Positions 1 through 11,489 of a DNA stretch of 64,000 nucleotides are shown in pieces (position 1 is the first letter of the stretch; every line of letters starts with the position of its first letter). Made by a program: the position numbers and the translations under genes. The stretch is taken from the NCBI GenBank assembly GCA_030685235.1, contig MU839084.1:1-64000 (forward strand), given 5' to 3'. Origin of the DNA: Copromyces sp. CBS 386.78. Its lineage: Eukaryota; Ascomycota; Sordariomycetes; Sordariales; Sordariaceae. Under the pieces are notes generated by a model that saw nothing but the letters and a program-made list of their open reading frames with translations, made no database searches and was not told the DNA's origin.

Positions 1-60
1 TTATTTTTATTTTTATTTTTATTTTTATTTTTATTTTTATTTTTATTTTTATTTTTATTA
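1..60. repeat. (ATTTTT)n hexanucleotide microsatellite
   Basis: About nine to ten near-perfect copies of a 6-bp ATTTTT unit begin the window. This is not the TTAGGG telomere repeat, so it gives no evidence of a chromosome end. Confidence 0.9.
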
Positions 61-600
61 GTAAAGAAAAAAACTTAGTCGTTTTCAAAAATCCTCCCAA
101 GAAAAAAGGGCGCACGGGCCTTAGGAAATTGCCAGCCGGGCCAATAATTCCTTACCGGCCGGCAATTTTTTACCAGCCGGCAAAAAAACTTAGTCATTTT
201 CAATCAAAATCTAAGAAAAACGCTTCTTTTCAATTTTTCTCAACAACCAAACATCGGAAAAAAGAATAACTGGTACCAAAATAACCGCCTAATCGAGCCG
301 ATCATTTTAGTAGTCTTTTCATTTTGGTACACTTCCTAAAAGTGGCCTTTTTTCACCTTTCTATATTTCAACCAATCATTTTTCTTTACTATTCGCACAG
401 TGTCTCGCCTCTCCACTATCCCGGATCAACATGTAGTCCGTATTTACGCATTCGCAGCGTCTAAACAGAAACACCACGCCGCGCTGCGTCGATAGGCCCA
501 CGGACCACAACCTTTGGTACGGGTTTTCCGTAACACCTTTGGTGCCGTGGGCGTCATCTCCTTGCTTGGGCATGGGTGTTTCAATTATAATTAAATAGTT
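61..600. other. Pocket of near-normal base composition with short GC repeats, no gene recognised
   Basis: This stretch keeps CpA and TpG and is GC-richer than the AT block that follows, so it has largely escaped RIP. The string AAAAAAACTTAGTC occurs twice, about 115 bp apart (near 67 and 183). Between the copies are several GCCGGC-containing segments in both orientations that could form short hairpins. One 65-codon frame (376-573, minus) crosses it but matches nothing I recognise. It may be the end of an element that lies mostly outside the window. Confidence 0.4.
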
Positions 601-1741
601 AGTATAAGAATAAAACGGTTATATAAATATAGGAATAGATAGTATACAATTTACTATATATTTAATTTATTTTCTGTAACGGTTGGCGGTATTCTATAAT
701 AAACGTAAGTTAGATATATATAATTATTATTTAGAAGGGAATTGAACTAATTTAGGTAAATTAGATACGCTAGTTAATAAATAGTAATCGGTCGTCCAGC
801 GTAAATTTTGTATTTTAATCTATTTATATTTTGCGGACGCTACGGTTATTAATAGTGAATAGGACTATAAATAGGCTGTTACGCTCTAACGCAAGTAGGC
901 CGATAATTTCCTAAGTAAATTCTTCTATAATATTTATTTGGTTAGTATTAATACTAGCGTTAATTTATATAATCGGAAGGCTAGTTAATAATTCCAATTT
1001 ATTATACGCGGATACGGGCTTAATAATAAAAAAAATATAATATAATTTACTAAATTAATTACCTCTTCTACTATATAGCCGCTATTACACTAATTCAATA
1101 TTAATATATATTATAATAGTCTAAATATAAATATAAGCGATAGTACTTACTAATATTTATATTATATATAAAAATATATTTTAACCGCGCGCGAATAGGG
1201 TTACCCTCTAATCGCCAGTATATTATATAGTCGCCCCGGTAGAATATCCGCCGGCGGCCGCTATTTAAAATTCTAATCGAATAATAAAATAATTAATATA
1301 TTATAAATTAATCCCTACTTATTATATTTACGCTATAATCCGTTATAACGGATATATTATACTTACTTATTATTAAAAGCTACCTTCTTCTACTAAATAA
1401 TCTATTAATTCTCTATTATAATAATATTATAATTATATTCCTGCCGGTATACTCTACGTAATATAGCCCTAAACGCTAAAAATATCTATTAATTACGGTT
1501 GGGAAGACTATATATATTATAGTATATATTCGCCTTTATTTATACTAGTACTTTAGAATTTCTATACTTATTATTAAATATAGTATTAATAGTATTATTC
1601 GAAGAAGGGTTATTATTATCGTTAATATTGTCCGGTAATAAATCTAAATTATAATTGGGAATAAAATTTAAAAATAGCGTTAATACTATTGCCTTTAATT
1701 ATTTAAAATGTATAATTATATCCGGCTCCTTATTTATATAT
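601..1741. other. RIP-mutated AT-rich DNA, no readable gene
   Basis: The sequence is almost entirely A/T with CpG retained and CpA/TpG scarce. All frames are broken by TAA and TAG. I could not read any conserved domain. It flanks the left end of the chromovirus and is the host sequence for that insertion, itself probably an older repeat. Confidence 0.6.
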
Positions 1742-2030
1742 TATAAAGTCTTAGTACGATAGGGTGGGAAACACCTCAACACACGAAGTAGGTCTATTCT
1801 TATTAAAAGACTTTAATTTAACCAGTTAGAAAGGACCGGTTAAGCCGTAAGGGTTTTTATATTCGTACGAACCTTCGGTAGGCCTAGCCTTCGGCGTTCG
1901 TATTCCGACCGAACGCCTCTACCCTTATCGGTTTCGCTTATCGAACCTACTTTATATCCCGTATTAAGTTAGGCCTAATAGCCTTACCCCGTATCGGCCT
2001 ATCCTAAGCCTCTTACTCTATATCCTTATA
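1742..2030 (-). repeat. 3' LTR of the chromovirus
   Basis: A direct repeat of 11196-11484 with the same 289-bp length. On the plus strand it begins TATAAAG and ends CCTTATA, RIP-altered forms of a TGTAAAG...CCTTACA terminal pair. Differences from the other LTR are almost all C/T and G/A transitions. Confidence 0.9.
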
Positions 2031-2047
2031 ACTATCCCCCCCTCTAG
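2031..2047 (-). other. Candidate polypurine tract of the chromovirus
   Basis: Directly upstream of the 3' LTR on the minus strand is the purine-rich run AGAGGGGGGGATAGT. Its position and composition fit the primer for plus-strand DNA synthesis, and it independently supports a minus-strand orientation. Confidence 0.6.
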
Positions 2048-2179
2048 AAGCTATAATCTCTTATAGTTCGTACGTACGTACTATCTTACTTATTTTATAA
2101 CTATATACTCCATTATTTTAGCGGGGCTTCGTCGGCGAATCTTTAGCCGTCCCCTTCCTTTTAAGCGCTTTTATACGTA

Positions 2180-2320
2180 CGGACGTAATACTTTGCCTCT
2201 TATTCGTTACCTATATTTTACTTAGTATACGGACGTAGTATTTTACCTCTTATTCGCTACCCGTATTTTATTTAATATACGGACGTAGTATTTTGCTTTT
2301 TATTCGTTATTTAGGGTTTT
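2180..2320. repeat. 50-bp tandem repeat, about 2.8 copies
   Basis: Units start at 2180, 2230 and 2280 with CGGACGTA(A/G)TA, so the period is exactly 50 bp. The third unit is incomplete. Unit differences are mainly transitions. It lies 150 bp inside the 3' LTR of the chromovirus and is part of that element's unusually long 3' non-pol region. Confidence 0.85.
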
Positions 2321-3719
2321 TTGGGGTTTTTCGTAATTTATTAACGTTATTCCCCCCCCTAAATATTTAGCCTTCTAAGTAATTATATACTTTTTATTTT
2401 CGTAATAAGTATATTTTATTCTTACGTACTACGATTATTCGCCGACTTTTATATTAATTATTTTTTCCTTAATTAACTTCTTTTATTATACTTTCTTATA
2501 TACTACAATTATTCGCCAATTTATAAACTAATTACCTTTTTTTAAATTAATTTCTTTTATCGTACTTACTCTTTATATAACCTTTATTTCTTTAAACTTA
2601 TTTTCGCCGACCCGTTATTACAATAATTTAGTACGCTTAAATATCGGTTTTTAAAGGCCCTATTAACGGTAGCGAATTTCCTTACATTGTAACTAATTTC
2701 CTTTATATTATAACGGAGCGAATTTTACATCACTACCCTTTTAATATAGTAAAAGGCTTTCCCTTTATTTAGGTATAGGTATTAATTTCTTTTTTCCATA
2801 TTCACGGGCGCTTATTCAACGATTTATATTAATTTTATTACTATTCCTAGGATAGCGAAGCAATACTTTATTTATAGTATTTACTTATTATATATTTAGA
2901 TTCTTTATTCCTTTACTACCTCTAAATTAAAGATTCGGGAAATATTTATATCCATTATTAAATATAGAATAAAGCCTACTACCTAATACGTATTTTTCCT
3001 TTTTAATTCTTAAAGTATTTTATTAATTAACGTTCGTCGGTTAAATCCTTTTTAAATATTTAAGGGTATTCTAATATTATTAATATTATATATTAAATAT
3101 CCTTCACTATATTTAAGCCTATTATAATAACGATCTTTTCTACAGTAATATTACGAATATTTTTATATACGTTCGTATAAATATTTCGAAAGGTTTATAT
3201 TTTATTAAGAATTCGTATAACTATTTTAATAAATTTATTAACGAATAGGCGGCGAACGGTCGCAATAAAACTACTCTTAATAAATTTTTAAAGGAAATAT
3301 ACTCTCTACGCCGTTTTACTTCTATAATTATAATTATTTTATATTATAATTTCCGCCTTAACGTATATATAAATCCCGCTTAATATTCTAAGACTATAGC
3401 CGTATTTACCGGTAGTCTACCCCTCGTCAAATAAGTACTTAACGCTCTACTTTCGGTAAAAATAGCCCTAAACCAATTTATCGCTTAATAGTCATATAAA
3501 TTCTTTATTTACTAATTTTAAAAGTAGAAGAAAAATTAACATTATAAATTTTTATTTTCCATTTACATAAAAATACGGGAATTATTATTTATAAGCTTAA
3601 AATTTAGGATTAAATTATATATTCTTTAATTAAGCGCTTACTACTAAATTAGGCCTTATATCGCTTATTCCGCGCCGCTCTTTAAATAGAATTATATTCT
3701 TAATATTTAAATTCTATAT

Positions 3720-5590
3720 TACATTATTAATAATAAAGAAGATAACAATTACTAGTCGCTAACTATCCGCCCTAATAATCTAACCTTTTTTCCTTTTATT
3801 CTTATTAATTTTTATTTCTAATTCGTCCTATTAATACTTTATACTATTAATAATCTTACTATTTACTAATACATCTTCTTCATTTATACTATCTAAACTA
3901 TTCCCGAATTTAATATAATTATATCCGAAAATAACGGCCCTTCCCCTAATACTTCTTCTATTACCGACTAAACAATTTATAATAATAAAGGAAATAACAA
4001 TAGCATTTCTTCTACAACTAATTCTTTAGGCGGTAGGGCTTCGGAGCTTCGTAGTTCGTCTAATTCCTTTCATTTTTTTCGTTCGTAGAATTCGTTTCCT
4101 TTAAATTCATCTAACCTTCTTTCTTTAAGTAACAAATATAACAATATTACCGAACTTAGCCCCAAAACTTCTTTTTAATACGCCGACTCTATATTTAATA
4201 ATTTAAATAATAACGATTTTACTTTTAATTCGATAAATATTAATATTAAATCCTTCGCCGAATATTCGGAAAATAATACTTCCTTAAATTTATAACCCTT
4301 CGGCGAATTATCAATTCTTAACGTATCTTTAAACCTTCTTTCAGCTACTCTTATTCTTAATTATAATTATCCTTTTATATAGTAAAGCAAGGAAATTTTC
4401 ATTATTAGAGGTAATTCAATAACTTTTATCGTAGGCGGTATCCGTCGTCCTCTCTTAAACAATTCTTTAAATAATAATTCTCGCCTTTATTTTAAAACTT
4501 CTACAGTACATAATCAGTATTTTCGGTACTATTAATTTTTCTTAGAATATTATTATATACTAACCCTTTTCCGCTAGGAAATTTATAAATTAAAATCGCT
4601 TTTAAATCGCCGTACTTCTATTATACCAACTCTTAAAATTTCTCTTAAATTTATCTTACTATAGGAGGATATAAATATTAATAGTAAAATAGGTTAATAT
4701 AACCCAAATAGAGAACGTTCACATTCGGTATAATTATTTTATAACCCTTCCGAACTTTTAACCGTATAGCCGACTTTTCGCCTTTTATTCGCCGTTAAAG
4801 GACTTTTTATACCCCTTTCTATATAAGAATACTATCCCAAAACAGAATTTACTATAACTACCGGTCCTTCGGCGTTTCGTCCCCCTTTAATTATATCTCT
4901 TCGTATTCTCTATTCTTCCTTAAATATATTTTTTAAAGAATTTAATTTATTTATCCGCTTTTACAATTTAATAAATATTAATAACCCTTATACGTTAACC
5001 CTATTATCCGAATTTAATTTTCCTACATTTTTATTTATATAAAATATAATTATTAGCATACGTTTTCTTATTATTGTATAGGCCGAAGTAAGCCTTTCTA
5101 TCAGCGTTAATTCGCTATTTATTAATTAATTTAAATTACCTTCTCTTCGTCCTTCAATAGGACTTAAAATTATTATTAGTAGCCCTTCGGTTAAAACGGG
5201 CCTTATTATTACAATTAACCCTTTTAAATATATTCGCCTACTCCCTTTTAAAAAGGGTAATATTTAAATACTATTTCTAACTATCCTTTAACGCCCTTCA
5301 ATCGGCTTTCCTTTAATTCCTACCTTTATAATTTCGCCTTATAGGCTTAACTATTATCCTTCTACCGCTAAGAAAAGCAAAAGTAAAAATATTAGTCCTA
5401 CTCCTTTTATAATTATTCGTTTAAAACCTTTTTTTAATTCTTCTATTAATAATTAATTATTTACAACTTACTATTCTCCTTAAAAGTAGGATATATTTAA
5501 AACTACTATTAATACTAATAGTCCTAATAAATATTATAAATAGTAAATCGGTTATAGGTTTTCTTTAATAAATTATTAAATCTTTTATTT
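3720..5590 (+). pseudogene. Degenerate long reading frame antisense to the chromovirus pol
   Basis: In the plus-strand frame whose codons start at coordinates divisible by three, roughly 620 codons can be read with only about 25 stops. Every stop is TAA or TAG, as RIP of CAA/CAG (Gln) would give. That density is close to the stop density in the undoubted RT and RNase H frames of the same element. The conceptual product is rich in Ser, Asn, Thr, Pro and Lys, with stretches such as STAKKSKSKNISPTPF (near 5,370) and LGGRASELRSSSNSF (near 4,035). I recognise no domain. Parts of the opposite strand (about 3,960-4,330) also have few stops, so the coding strand is an inference. Antisense extra genes downstream of integrase are known in some plant Ty3/gypsy elements. 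It could also be part of a nested insertion. Confidence 0.5.
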
Positions 5591-5789
5591 ATTTTTTAAT
5601 ACTTAAACCTTTTATTCGCCTTCCTATCGGCTTTATACTAAATTATTTAATATAAATATAATTTTTTATAGTAGAATAGAATTCTCTTTATTTATTTTAC
5701 TAATTTATATTATCTTATTTTTTATATACCTATTATTTAATTTTCTAATATTTAGAGAGCACTTTCTACGCGTTATATAAATATTTTAC

Positions 5790-5890
5790 TAATTCCTAAA
5801 TATTATATTCGATAAATTATTTTATTTATTTAATTAAGAATTTCTCGTCTACCCTTTTCCTTTAGTAATCTACAATTTCCTCCACTTCTT
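5790..5890 (-). pseudogene. Chromodomain relic at the C-terminus of integrase
   Basis: Minus-strand conceptual translation reads EVEEIVDY, a stop, RKRV, then FLIK followed by a stop where Trp is expected. This matches the chromodomain pattern of EVExILDxR...FLVKW seen at the end of chromovirus pol polyproteins. In living relatives this module targets integration to H3K9-methylated chromatin. It is RIP-inactivated here and defines the element as a chromovirus. Confidence 0.75.
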
Positions 5891-6524
5891 ATTTATCCTA
5901 ATCCTTTATTAGTTCTAGCAGCGGTATTTCGTCGGCAATTTTACTATTAGTCTTTTATAGTTCGAATAAATTTATTAGGAATATATTATATATTTTCTAA
6001 TATTTCGTAAGTAGGATGATTCAATATATTTAGGACCTAATCCATTTAATTATTTTAACTTTAATAAAGGTAAATACAAATTTACGATTTTAAAAACGAA
6101 AATTCTTAGTAAATAGTTTTATAAAATCGTTTAATTGGAATTCGATTAATATATATCGTTTATTATACCCTTTCTTTTAATTTTTAACAGCCCGTTCCTA
6201 ATATTAGTATATGGATTTCTATACGGTTTCTAAATATTATAAACGCTCTTTTACTCTTTAAACTTTTAATTCGTAACGTCCTTCTATATATTTAATTATA
6301 CGAGGGTAGAAATTATATAAGGCTTCGAATAGCGATATTCCTATAATTACGTACTTAGAGTTATTATAAACAAATTTAACCTTTTATAATTAGCGGGACT
6401 ATATAATACTATCCTTTTTAATTACATTAATATAGAAGAATTTTTCAATTATTTAATATATTTATTCTATTTACTTATCGGTTTAAGGGTAGAACGTAAT
6501 AAATAACCGACGTAATATACTTTA

Positions 6525-6790
6525 GGTCTTAATAAATTCTTTTTAAAATTCGCTAATAAATAGTTTATCCCTATTATTAACGATTCTTAAGGGGGAACTA
6601 AAATAATATTCTATATACTTATAGAAGAAATTAGTTATTTCCGCAATATTAAAGGTCTTCTTAATAAGTATTATTATTACGAATTTTATAAACTAATTAA
6701 TAATAATTAAAATAATATTATATATATTATTATAAAGCCCCTAATTCAGCGGTAGGCCGGTAATAAAATTTATATTAATTTCCTAGAAAA
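6525..6790 (-). pseudogene. Integrase catalytic-core relic (Ty3/gypsy)
   Basis: The minus-strand frame gives INFITGLPLN, then a hydrophobic strand where VVVDR is usual, then KKTFNIAEITNFFYKYI, then a segment ending VNNRDKLFISEF. These align with the DFITGLP, first-Asp, and SDRD(xx)F second-Asp segments of gypsy integrases. Several catalytic Asp codons now read Asn, a G-to-A effect, and stops interrupt it. It lies downstream of RNase H in pol order, as expected. Confidence 0.85.
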
Positions 6791-7559
6791 ATTATTCGAA
6801 TAGTAGTAAAAATTATAAGTTTCCATAAAGCTTATATTTAAATTATTATATTCTTTAATATAATTTGTATTTACTAATATATTCCTTTATATCGGTAGCG
6901 AAGTTTTTTTAATAGAATTTTCTTTTAATTAAGTTTAGCGTTTTAAGAGTATTTATATAATTTGCCTTCGGGTTATTATAATAGTTGCGTAGGAATTCCT
7001 TACGTAATAAACCCTTATTAAAGATTATTAATTATTTTTTAAATTATAGGACCCTTTAATCGTTTAATTTATACCCCTTAATTATAGAGCTTTTTATTCG
7101 TATAACCGCCGTTAGGTTAACAATATTAAAATTTCTAAACTAAAAATTTTTTACAATAGTATAAAATTTTTAATTTTCTTTAATTGCGAAAGGGTATTCT
7201 TTACGTAAAATTTTCCTAACGATCCTTCTAAGTAAAATTTAGGGAAATAAATTATTTTTCAATTTAATCTCCTATATCCGACGGGTCGCCAATTAAATAA
7301 CTTTTTTAATTTATTTAACGAATAAATAAACTATAGATTATTTCCTATATTTATAAGGGAATTTTACTTCAAATATTTTCTTTATTTCGAAGGAGAATTA
7401 TTATATTAATTTTAATTTCCATTAGAATATTAATAGGACATTACTATATTCTATTTCCCCTTTTATATAATTTAGCCTCTTAAATAAATTATTTACTAAG
7501 TTAATCTTACCCGGCCAATAGGCAATATTAAAATTAAATTATAATAATTAATATATTTA

Positions 7560-7855
7560 TTATATAAACTTCCTTCGGAAGTCCTTCGCCGGTAATTTAA
7601 TAATACCTATTAATATTTAATAATCTATAAAGATTTAAAACTTTTAAAATAATCCTTCTAAATAATAGTTCTAATATTCTAAATTCGTAATAATTATAAA
7701 GAATTCCTATTAACCTATATACTAATATTATTTTATTTTTATAAACTTCTTTAAAAAAAAAGTTATTAAATACTATTAATTACTTATTTTTTAGGATAGG
7801 ATATTTAAAACAACCTTTACCGAAGTATCCGTTTTTATTCGCATTTCCTTCAATT
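7560..7855 (-). pseudogene. RNase H relic
   Basis: The minus-strand frame contains RIKTDTSVKVV (the ETDAS motif), then an FFLKKFIKIK segment (usual form YFSRKLxxAE), then NLEY, a stop and NYYLEG, and a degraded TDHKNL motif (FIDY). The order and spacing are those of the RNase H domain that follows gypsy reverse transcriptase. Confidence 0.8.
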
Positions 7856-8099
7856 AATCCTAATATCGGAGGATAGGCGTTAATATAAAAGTTTTTTTTA
7901 AATATTTCAAATATTTTATCGACTACCTTTAATTATTTAAAAAGCCCTTTTTTCTTCCTATTTTAACTTCTTTTTAAAAGGTCCGTTAATAGGGCTACTA
8001 ATTTGGAATACCGATAGATAAACCGTTAATAAAAGTTCGTAAACCCTAAAAATATTTATATATTATAGAAGGATTCTAACTTAAACTACTCTTTAACCG

Positions 8100-8660
8100 C
8101 CTTTATTCTCTTAGGGTCTATTATAATACTTTAAATTATAATTCAGTAGCTGAAGAAATTTATATATTCTTTATAAAATTCGTATTTAAATAATTTTATA
8201 TAGAATTAGGCGTCCTTTAAGCGCTCGAATACCAATTATAAGTATTTATCGTACTCTTTTTTATTTTACAAGAATATAAAAATATTATTGAAGTAAACAA
8301 TATAAATTTTATTAACTAAACCTATTAAAGCTTTATATATATATATTTAAAAGGTAGCCGGGGTATTTATTAAATTAAATAATATAATTATATATTTAAA
8401 GTATCTATATTAGAATTTGAATACTATTTTCTATTCGTCCCCTTCTTTAATACAGATTTTATAGTAGGCTTTTTTTAAATCGATTTTAGAAAAGACTTTA
8501 ACGCCTACTAAGCAATCTATTAATTCGCCGATTAATAGAAGTAAATAGCGGTTTTTAATAGTAATTTTATTAAACTTACAATAATTTATATAGAATTATA
8601 AAGAATTATCCTTTTTAAATATAAATAAAATTAGCGCCCCTATTAGGCTATTTAAATATT
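8100..8660 (-). pseudogene. Reverse transcriptase relic (Ty3/gypsy)
   Basis: This is the best preserved domain. On the minus strand from about 8,650 one reads GALILFIFKKDNSL, a stop, then FYIDYRKFNKITIKNRYLL (canonical D-Y-R-x-L-N-K-x-T-x-K-N-R-Y-P-L-P), then KVFSKIDLKKAYYKI (the first catalytic Asp is kept), and near 8,300 VYFNNIFIF, the YLDD active-site box with both Asp read as Asn. Two stops fall in the first 75 codons. The catalytic box is destroyed. Confidence 0.92.
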
Positions 8661-9019
8661 AAATTCATCCGGCTCGCAAATTTTCTTTTAAATAATTATA
8701 GAATATATTTAATTAAATTTTCAATAGGGGGTAAATTACCTTTTTTAATATAGTTTCCCCTTCTTTAACTTTAATAGCATATTCTACATTAAAGAGGGTA
8801 GGGAGCGCTTTAGCCCCTTCTTCCAAAAAATAAAATTCGAATTCTTTTAATATTAGTAGGATTATCGCCGGCCCGTCGGCGGTATCCTCTTCGTTTTTAT
8901 CGATATTTTTAAAAGTAAGTCCTAAAAAATTATATATTACTATTATAAAAGCGATAAAAGCCCTTTCGCTTTATATTACTTTATATACGAAAAATTTTAA
9001 ATCCGCTATTTAAAGTTTA

Positions 9020-9345
9020 TTAAATTCGAATTTATTATTACATATATATATAACAATACCTTCCAAACCTATACCCAATATTAATATTAATAGTAATAAT
9101 ATACGTACGTTTCTACAGATAGTATAAAATAATTATATTGTTTTTCATTCTTAATTATTTATATTTTTTAATAAGAGGGTAATTTCGAAAATTCCGTAAT
9201 ACTTTATTTTTCTACCGTTCGTACCTATAAATATAAATATTACTATAATTACAACTTACTTTAATTTATACTTCTTAACGAAGTTCTTATAAATTATATT
9301 AATTTCCACGCCCGTATTTAAGTCTATATCGACTTCTTATCGGCG
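9020..9345 (-). pseudogene. Aspartic protease relic of gag-pol
   Basis: Near 9,310-9,335 the minus strand reads DLNTGVEINII, matching the D-T-G-A-E-x-N-x-I active-site segment of retroelement aspartic proteases. It is followed by FVKKYKL, a hydrophobic strand and a GTNGRKIKYYG turn, all in protease order. It lies between the gag zinc knuckle and RT. Confidence 0.75.
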
Positions 9346-9581
9346 ACCCTTCAGCGTTATTATTACTATTATTATTTTTACCGGACTATCTTTTCCGGCT
9401 GTTTTAAAATTAGTAACCTCATTAAACAATAGCTTACTTAAAGGGTTTAATCTTTTAACAATATTAAAAAATCGAATAATTCTTTAATCCTTTTAAAGTC
9501 CTCTAATAATTTATTAATTAAAATACTTTAAACCGCCACTCTTTTACGCAATTTATACCCGTCTATCTTAAACTTTTTAAA

Positions 9582-9623
9582 GCAATCCCGGGCAATATAT
9601 TCTTTTTCTTAATAATTATAATA
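9582..9623 (-). pseudogene. Gag CCHC zinc-knuckle relic
   Basis: Fourteen minus-strand codons keep the spacing C-x2-C-x4-H-x4-C, with the first two Cys and the His all changed to Tyr and the last Cys retained inside IARDC. TGC/TGT to TAC/TAT and CAC to TAC are RIP-type changes. Gag proper lies between here and the 5' LTR at 11,196, too degraded to read. Confidence 0.7.
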
Positions 9624-11195
9624 TTTTTACTAAGAAATTTAGGAATTTAATTTTTATTTATCCAAAAACCGGTTTTTTTTTCAATAATCCCGAGAAAAAT
9701 ATTATTAGTCCCAATTTCGCTCTAATTAATCGCCGTAATTATTATTACGTTACTTCGAACAATTATTATCCTAAAGTTTTAAAGAGCTTTCTTTCCTTCC
9801 TTACTTTTATTCGGCGTCTTTTATCTACTACGCCGAAACCTTTTACGCAATTTCCTATATATTAGCGATAAAGATATTCAAAATTTCAAAATATTATTTA
9901 ATTTTAAATATTAATTTAAAGAAGAAAATATAAATAATATCCTTATTATTTTTAATATTTTATCTAAACCTTTAATAATAAGCGTTAAATTTTTCGAAGA
10001 AGATCTACAGGTTTTCGTTGTCCTTTTAGCGTATATTATAAATCTCAGCCCGGATATTTATTTCGTAGTATTCAAGTATAATATATTTTTTATATACGAA
10101 TTTAAAAAATTCTTCCTATATAACGTCCCGTTTTTTATCCTTATTATCCTATAATATAATAGTAAAAATTCGTTATAATATAATTAATTTCTCTTCTATA
10201 TGGGTTTATACCTATAGGATTTTTTAATAGTCGTTAGCGTTTTCTCGCGTTCAGTTACTATTTTATAGGCCTTTAATCTAATTTTCAATTTCAATACTAA
10301 TATTAGACGTAGTAAAATAGCAAATACTATACGTAGGAGTTTTCGTATTAGGAGCCCAATTAATTTTTTTTTATATTATAATTTAAATAATCGCTTATAA
10401 TTCCTTTAATATAATAATTAATTTACGAAGGTCGAAATTATCAATAATTGAACAATAGTATTTACAAGCGGGGTATTTTTTTAATTACTTTCGGTAATTT
10501 TTATTACTCTCTAATTACAAAGGATTATAAAACTTATTCTAAACTAATATAAATAATTATATAAACAATCGGAATTTAACGTAATCTTCCAACTTAATAG
10601 AAGGATTACAATTATAACGCTAAGTCGGCTAAGCCTTCTTACGTAGTAAATAAGAATAGCTATAGCGGTATATAGGGGTATTAGAATAATATTATAATAT
10701 ATATTTCGCTCTCTACTCAGAAGAATAATATTTATAACGCTAATAAGGATTACACGACTTATAAATACGTAAAATACGCGAGTACTTAAAATAATAACGT
10801 TCTTAATATTATTTTAACAAAATTCTTCGTATAAAAATATTTTTAAATTTTAATTCCGGAATTTAATTAATTATAGTCGTAACGGATTTTATATTAATAT
10901 ATTATTCCTTAATTTAAATCGTAGGGCCGTCGAGTTTATCGGTCGGCTATTTATTAATAAATTAATAACTATTTATTTAATCGTTAATAACATTACCCCG
11001 AATTTTAGCAGCGTTAAAAATCTCTTTACCCAATTTTTCTAAATAGCTTTAATTTAATATAAATTCGTCCGGGTTAGCCTTACGCTTTAAAGAGCGCCTG
11101 CGGCAACGTACTATACTTCGGGTACTAGTACTTTTTTTTCGTATATTAACTATATTCCCGGCCTTCGTAGACGAATATTTAAGAGGCTAAAGAAT

Positions 11196-11484
11196 TATAA
11201 AATTTTAATACAATAAGGTAGGAAATATTTTAATATATAAAGTAAATTTATTCTTACTAAAAGATTTTAACTTGACCGGTTAGAAAGGATTGGTTAAGCC
11301 GTAAGGGTTTTTATATTTATACGAGCTTTCGGTAGGCCCGGCCTTCGGCGTTTATATTCCGACCGAGCGCCTCTACTTTTATCAGTTTTACTTATTGAAC
11401 CTGCTCTATGTCCCGTATCGGGTTAGGCTTGGTGGCCTTACCCCGTGTCGGCCTGTCCCAGGCCTCCTGCTCCATATCCTTACA
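11196..11484 (-). repeat. 5' LTR of the chromovirus
   Basis: The 289-bp partner of 1742-2030. Its last 85 bp (11,400-11,484) are much less mutated and keep CpA and TpG (for example CCAGGCCTCCTGCTCCATAT), so this end shows nearly the original LTR sequence ending in ACA. Its left end is more RIP-altered than that of the other LTR. Confidence 0.9.
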
Positions 11485-11489
11485 TATAT

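Larger units (their letters stand above)
1742..11484 (-). mobile_element. RIP-mutated Ty3/gypsy chromovirus, full-length relic
   Basis: A 9,743-bp LTR retrotransposon is bounded by two 289-bp direct repeats (1742-2030 and 11196-11484). The 5-bp sequence TATAT occurs just outside both ends (1737-1741 and 11485-11489), as expected for a target-site duplication, although TATAT is low complexity. Read on the minus strand, the order is 5' LTR, gag zinc knuckle, protease, reverse transcriptase, RNase H, integrase, chromodomain, 3' LTR, which is the Ty3/gypsy chromovirus order. Every domain is interrupted by TAA or TAG stops of the type RIP makes from Gln and Trp codons, so the element cannot be active. 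About 3.7 kb between the chromodomain and the 3' LTR exceeds what this group normally carries. Confidence 0.92.

Noticed and set aside
1..60. Possible telomere or subtelomere
   Set aside because: The repeat is ATTTTT, not TTAGGG, and nothing else indicates a chromosome end.
376..573. 65-codon frame on the minus strand in the left pocket
   Set aside because: No recognisable product, no start context or promoter, and short enough to occur by chance in GC-richer DNA.
1765..2030. Shorter LTR definition starting TGGGAAACACC
   Set aside because: This gave 266-bp LTRs with TG...CA-like ends but no target duplication. Homology extends 23 bp further left, giving 289-bp LTRs with TATAT on both sides.
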